From Chloroflexota bacterium (GTDB lineage Bacteria > Chloroflexota > Dehalococcoidia > Lucifugimonadales > UBA3495): DNA of 63,361 nt. The stretch is taken from NCBI GenBank assembly GCA_009840165.1, contig VXOG01000108.1:1-63361 (forward strand), written 5' to 3'. Positions 59,813-63,361 of this stretch are shown piece by piece; position 1 is the first letter of the stretch; every line of letters begins with the position of its first letter. The position numbers and the translations under genes were made by a program. Under the pieces are notes generated by a model that saw only the letters and a program-made list of their open reading frames with translations, made no database searches and was not told where the DNA came from.

Positions 59813-59899
59813 TGTCATTGCGAGCGCAGCGCGGCAATCTCGTTACGACTGCATAGGCCTGACGGGATTGCCGCGTCGCTACCGCTCCTCGCAATGACA
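59813..59899. repeat. paired palindromic repeat, family B
   Basis: TGTCATTGCGA (59813-59823) and TCGCAATGACA (59889-59899) face each other, with GCGGCAATCTC and GGGATTGCCGC inside. Same element as at 13889. Confidence 0.9.
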
Positions 59900-60041
59900 A
59901 CCGAACGACCCTGAGGGCCGTCGGTAAAGTTGACTACTATCGACTGCCCAATTAACATTACCCTCCCGTCCCGTTCGCTACGCTGCTGGCTTGTCGCCGG
60001 CCGCTCCATTCAACTCGTCGCCCTTGCGAAAAGGTGGTCCC

Positions 60042-61001
60042 ATGGCCATGACCGTGCTCGATGCCAATGAACTCAAGGTGTTTTCCGGCAACGCCCATCC
60101 CCAACTGGCCCAGGATGTTTGCGAATACCTGGGCATTCCATTGGGCGAGAGCGAAGCCTTCAAATTCGCCAACGACAACACCTTCGTGCGCATCCGGGAA
60201 AACATCCGGGAGCGCGACGTGTTCATCGTCCAGCCCACCGTGGCCCCCACCAACGACAACCTGATGGAGCTGCTGATCATGATCGACGCCTGCAAACGGG
60301 CGTCGGCCGGACGCATCACCGCCGTCATCTCCTACTACGGCTATGGGCGCACCGACAAGAAGGACCAGCCCCGGGTCCCCATCACCGCCCGCCTGGTCGC
60401 CGACCTCATCTCCACCGCCGGAGCCGACCGTGTCCTGACCCTCGACCTCCACGCCGGCCAGATCCAAGGATTCTTCAACATCCCGGTGGACGAACTGACC
60501 GCCGAGCCCATCCTGTCCAACTACTTCTTCGAGAAGGGCCTGGAAGACCTGGTGCTGGTGGCCGTCGATTTCGGCATCAGCAAGCGCGCCCGGGACATGG
60601 CCGAACGCCTGGGCGTGCCCGTCGCCGTCATCGAAAAGCGGCGCACCGGCAACGACGACCGCAACGAAACCCTGAACGTCATCGGCGACGTCCGGGGCAA
60701 GCGCGCCCTCACCTTCGACGACGAAATCCTCACCGGCGGCACCATCGTCAACGCCGCCAACGCGCTGCTCGACGCCGGCGTAACCGAGGTCTATTGCTGC
60801 GCCACCCATCCGGTCTTCTCGCCGGCGGCGCCCAAGCTGCTCGGCGAAAGCGCCTTCAAAGAAGTGGTCGTAACCGACTCCGTGCCCCTGACCAGAGAGC
60901 AGAAAGTCGGCAACCTCACCGTCCTGTCGATAGCCCCCCTGATGGGCGAAGCCATCAAGCGCATCCACGAAGGCCGCTCGGTGGGCGAGCTGTTTCAGTA
61001 G
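60042..61001 (+). CDS. prs: ribose-phosphate pyrophosphokinase (divergent)
   Basis: A 319-residue PRPP synthetase. KVFSGNAHPQLAQDVCEYLG, RDVFIVQPTVAPTNDNLMELL, YGYGRTDKKDQPRVPITARLVADL and DLHAGQIQGFF are the ATP and ribose-5-phosphate sites. The PRPP loop reads FDDEILTGGTI instead of the common VDD(M/I)xDTAGT, and the flexible region reads VDFGISKRARDMAERL. So it belongs to a divergent branch, probably still active. AAGGTGG lies before ATG 60042; an upstream in-frame extension is weak. Confidence 0.9.
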   Translation: MAMTVLDANELKVFSGNAHPQLAQDVCEYLGIPLGESEAFKFANDNTFVRIRENIRERDVFIVQPTVAPTNDNLMELLIMIDACKRASAGRITAVISYYGYGRTDKKDQPRVPITARLVADLISTAGADRVLTLDLHAGQIQGFFNIPVDELTAEPILSNYFFEKGLEDLVLVAVDFGISKRARDMAERLGVPVAVIEKRRTGNDDRNETLNVIGDVRGKRALTFDDEILTGGTIVNAANALLDAGVTEVYCCATHPVFSPAAPKLLGESAFKEVVVTDSVPLTREQKVGNLTVLSIAPLMGEAIKRIHEGRSVGELFQ

Positions 61002-61029
61002 GTTCAAACCCCTCGCCGGCGGCCGGCGT

Positions 61030-61035
61030 TATAAT
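61030..61035 (+). promoter_or_regulatory. -10 box close to a start codon
   Basis: TATAAT ends eight bases before the ATG at 61044, which would give a leaderless or nearly leaderless mRNA. No good -35 box at standard spacing. Confidence 0.5.
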
Positions 61036-61043
61036 GTCCCCCT

Positions 61044-63311
61044 ATGATCCCCGCCGACTTCCGAGCTTACATACAAACCCTGCGGGCCAACATCGAGCAG
61101 GGCAACGCCACCGAGCATACCCACCGGCCGGCGCTTCAAACGCTGCTGGAAACTGACGACGGCATAAGCGCGATCAACGAGCCCAAGCGCATCGACTGTG
61201 GCGCGCCCGATTTCGCCATCGTCAAATCCGGTGATAACCCGTTGTCCATCGGCTACATCGAAACCAAAGACATCGGCGCCAATTTGGACAACGTCGAAAA
61301 CGATGGACAACTGAAACGCTACCGGGCCGGCTTGTCCAACCTGATACTGACCAACTATACCGAATTCCGCTGGTACGTTGACGGCGAGTTGCAAGTTTCG
61401 GCGACCCTGGCGCGCCCTGACAGCAAGGGAAGCCTGGTCATAACCGACGCAGGAATTAGCGACACCGGAGTGCTGCTGGGGAACTTCCTCAGCCGCAGCC
61501 CCGAATCCGTGGGGGACTCCGCAGAACTGGCCCGCCGCATGGCTCGCCTTACTCACATCATCCGGGACGTAGTGAGCCAAAGCTTTGCTCAGGATTCCGT
61601 ATCACAAGACGTGAAAGATCTGTATCAGGCTTCGCGGGAATACCTGGTTCCCGACCTGACCACCGACGACTTCGCCGATATGTTCGCGCAGACTCTGGCC
61701 TACGGCCTGTTCGCCGCCCGTATCAATCAAGATGCCGGCCCATTCCGTCGCCAGATGGCCGCTTTCCACATCCCGCCCACCAACCCGTTCATACGGCAGA
61801 TATTCACTCTGGTGGCCGGCCCCAATCTGGACGACGAGCCGTTCGTCAGTTTCGTTGACGACCTGGCGCAACTGCTGAACAACTCTGATATGTCGGCGGT
61901 GCTGGCTGACTTTGGACAGCGGTCGGTTCGCCAGGACCCCATAATGAATTTCTATGAAACCTTCCTGGCTGCCTATGACCCGGCCCAGCGGGAGCGGCGC
62001 GGAGTCTATTACACACCGGAGCCGGTGATTTCCTACATCGTCCGCTCCGTAGATTATCTGTTACGTGAAAAGTTTGACTGTCCCGATGGATTGGCCGACT
62101 ACAGCGCCACCGAGTACGATTCCCAGGATGATGGCGGCAATCCGATTCGGAAGCAGTCTCATCGCGTCCTCGTCCTGGACCCGGCGTGCGGCACCGGCTC
62201 ATTCCTCTACGCCGTCATCGACCACATCCGAGAGCATTACCGCAGCGCCAACCTGGGCGGAATGTGGAGCGGCTACGTCGCCGAACACCTGTTGCCGCGC
62301 CTGTTCGGCTTTGAACTGCTGATGGCCCCTTACGCCATGGCGCACCTGAAGCTCGGGCTGCAACTGGCGGCCCAGGATTTGCCCGCAGAGCATCGAGCAG
62401 GCTGGGGCTATCAGTTCAACCCGGACGAACGACTGGGAGTGTATCTCACCAACTCGCTGGAACCAACCACACCGCAAGCGTCGTTGCCCGGCCCCTTCCG
62501 CGCCATCACCGACGAGGCCAACGCCGCCGCCGAGGTCAAGAGCGCCCTGCCCATCATGGTGGTGCTGGGCAACCCGCCTTACTCCGGCCATTCCGCCAAT
62601 AAGGGGGAGTGGATTGGCAAACTGATTGACGATTACAAGCAGGTTGACGGCCAATCCCTGGGTGAAAGGAACACCAAGTGGTTGCAGGATGACTACGTGA
62701 AGTTCATCCGGTTCGGGCAGTGGCGAATCCAGCAGTCCGGGGCAGGAATACTGGCTTTTATCACAAATCACGCTTACTTGATTAATCCTACCTTCCGAGG
62801 TATGCGTCAGCAATTGCTGGACACTTTCACGGACATCTACCTGCTGGACTTGCACGGCAATTCCCGAACCAGAGAGCGTACCCCGGAAGGCGGAGTTGAC
62901 CAGAATGTTTTTGACATTCAACAGGGAGTGGCTGTAGCCATATTCGTCAAGGAAGCGGGCAAGCCGGGGCCGGCAAAAGTTCACCATGCTGATTTGTGGG
63001 GAACGCGCGACGAAAAGTACGCAACACTATCCGAACTGGAAAAGTCAAACACTCATTGGGAGAAACTTCACCCAACGTCGCCTGACTATCGGTTTAAACC
63101 TTGGGATAACGAACTTGAGGACGAATACCGCCAATGGCCAAGCATACCCGAAGTCATGCCCCTGAACTCAGTCGGTATCGTTACCGCCCGGGATAGTCTC
63201 ACGATTCGTTGGACACGGGATAACATCATGGCCGTTGTTCAAGATTTCGCTTCCCTCCCACCTGAAACTGCTAGGGCAAAGTACAACCTAGGCCGTGACG
63301 TTCGCGATTGA
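61044..63311 (+). pseudogene. single-chain nuclease/N6-adenine DNA methyltransferase (R-M-like), copy 3, truncated
   Basis: A 755-codon frame. PD-(D/E)XK signature APDFAIV near 55 and YIETKD near 71; helix YDPAQRERRGVYYTPEPVI; SAM motif I DPACGTGSFLYAV near 379; catalytic NPPYS near 510. It ends at YNLGRDVRD, with a stop where relatives usually continue with Trp and a recognition domain; copies 1 and 2 are about 350-400 residues longer. Sequence after the stop (GAGCCTGTCTCAAAAGTC...) looks like an insertion-sequence end. The methyltransferase core is intact, but recognition is probably lost. Confidence 0.8.
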
Positions 63312-63361
63312 GCCTGTCTCAAAAGTCGGGATGCCGGTTGGGGTGTAGACTGTGAGCAAGT
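63312..63361 (+). mobile_element. possible left end of an insertion sequence (cut by window edge)
   Basis: The last 50 bases begin at or within two bases of GAGCCTGTCTCAAAAGT, a form seen at the ends of several IS families, right where R-M copy 3 loses its frame. The element's transposase would lie outside the window. Confidence 0.4.

Overview
The window is high-GC bacterial DNA with densely packed short operons on both strands. The gene content suggests a free-living or host-associated Chloroflexota of the SAR202/Dehalococcoidia type. The pointers are two luciferase-like flavin monooxygenases, two CaiB/BaiF CoA-transferase genes (one a tandem fusion), a Rieske ring-hydroxylating dioxygenase, a thiolase plus DUF35 pair, sulfopyruvate-decarboxylase-like subunits, several SDRs and MFS carriers, and a tRNA-Thr/Tyr/Thr-tuf-rpmG-secE-nusG-rplKAJL core. 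The taxonomic call is inference; no 16S rRNA gene is present.

Layout. 0-3.4 kb: tRNA-Ser, then an alpha/beta hydrolase divergent from a two-subunit Rieske dioxygenase, which looks like aromatic degradation. 3.5-6.8 kb: a large single-chain nuclease/N6-adenine methyltransferase (copy 1). 6.9-16 kb: SDR, fused CoA transferase, a coiled-coil nuclease-like protein, the decarboxylase pair, thiolase/DUF35 and an AI-2E-type permease. 15.7-24.8 kb: class III aminotransferase, ISAs1 remnant, ATPase fragment, two flavin monooxygenases, a YceI lipoprotein, and a CoA transferase-SDR-M24 peptidase operon. 25-33 kb: an accessory/defence stretch with NYN protein, HEPN pair, broken DUF433 gene, PIN pair and a second R-M-like enzyme (copy 2). 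33-42 kb: a small two-gene unit with a frameshift, MFS/VOC genes, tandem hicAB modules with GNAT acetyltransferases, an Uma2 nuclease, an ISAs1-type MITE, and xanthine-dehydrogenase-type FAD and Fe-S subunits without a large subunit. 42-44.5 kb: an unrecognised operon (tail-anchored coiled-coil protein plus a frameshift-split PD-(D/E)XK/glycine-zipper protein) next to an internally deleted insertion sequence. 45-50.5 kb: MFS, gamma-glutamyltransferase, thioesterase and Ada. 50.7-56 kb: tRNAs and the translation/transcription core. 56-63 kb: SDR, EthD protein, DUF885 protein, signal peptidase, PRPP synthetase, and a third R-M-like gene (copy 3) that stops where an insertion-sequence end may begin.

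Three palindromic repeat families recur between genes: GTCATTCC...GGAATCCAG; paired TGTCATTGCGA...TCGCAATGACA; and GTAGGGGC...GCCCCTAC. One unit of the first family lies in frame inside R-M copy 2. Three single-base frameshifts are visible, all in accessory genes, while all core genes are intact. The strongest candidates for something new are the 42.0-44.1 kb operon, the tandem hicAB array with a HicB-GNAT fusion, and the mobile-repeat biology (in-CDS repeat, MITE sharing termini with the ISAs1 remnant).
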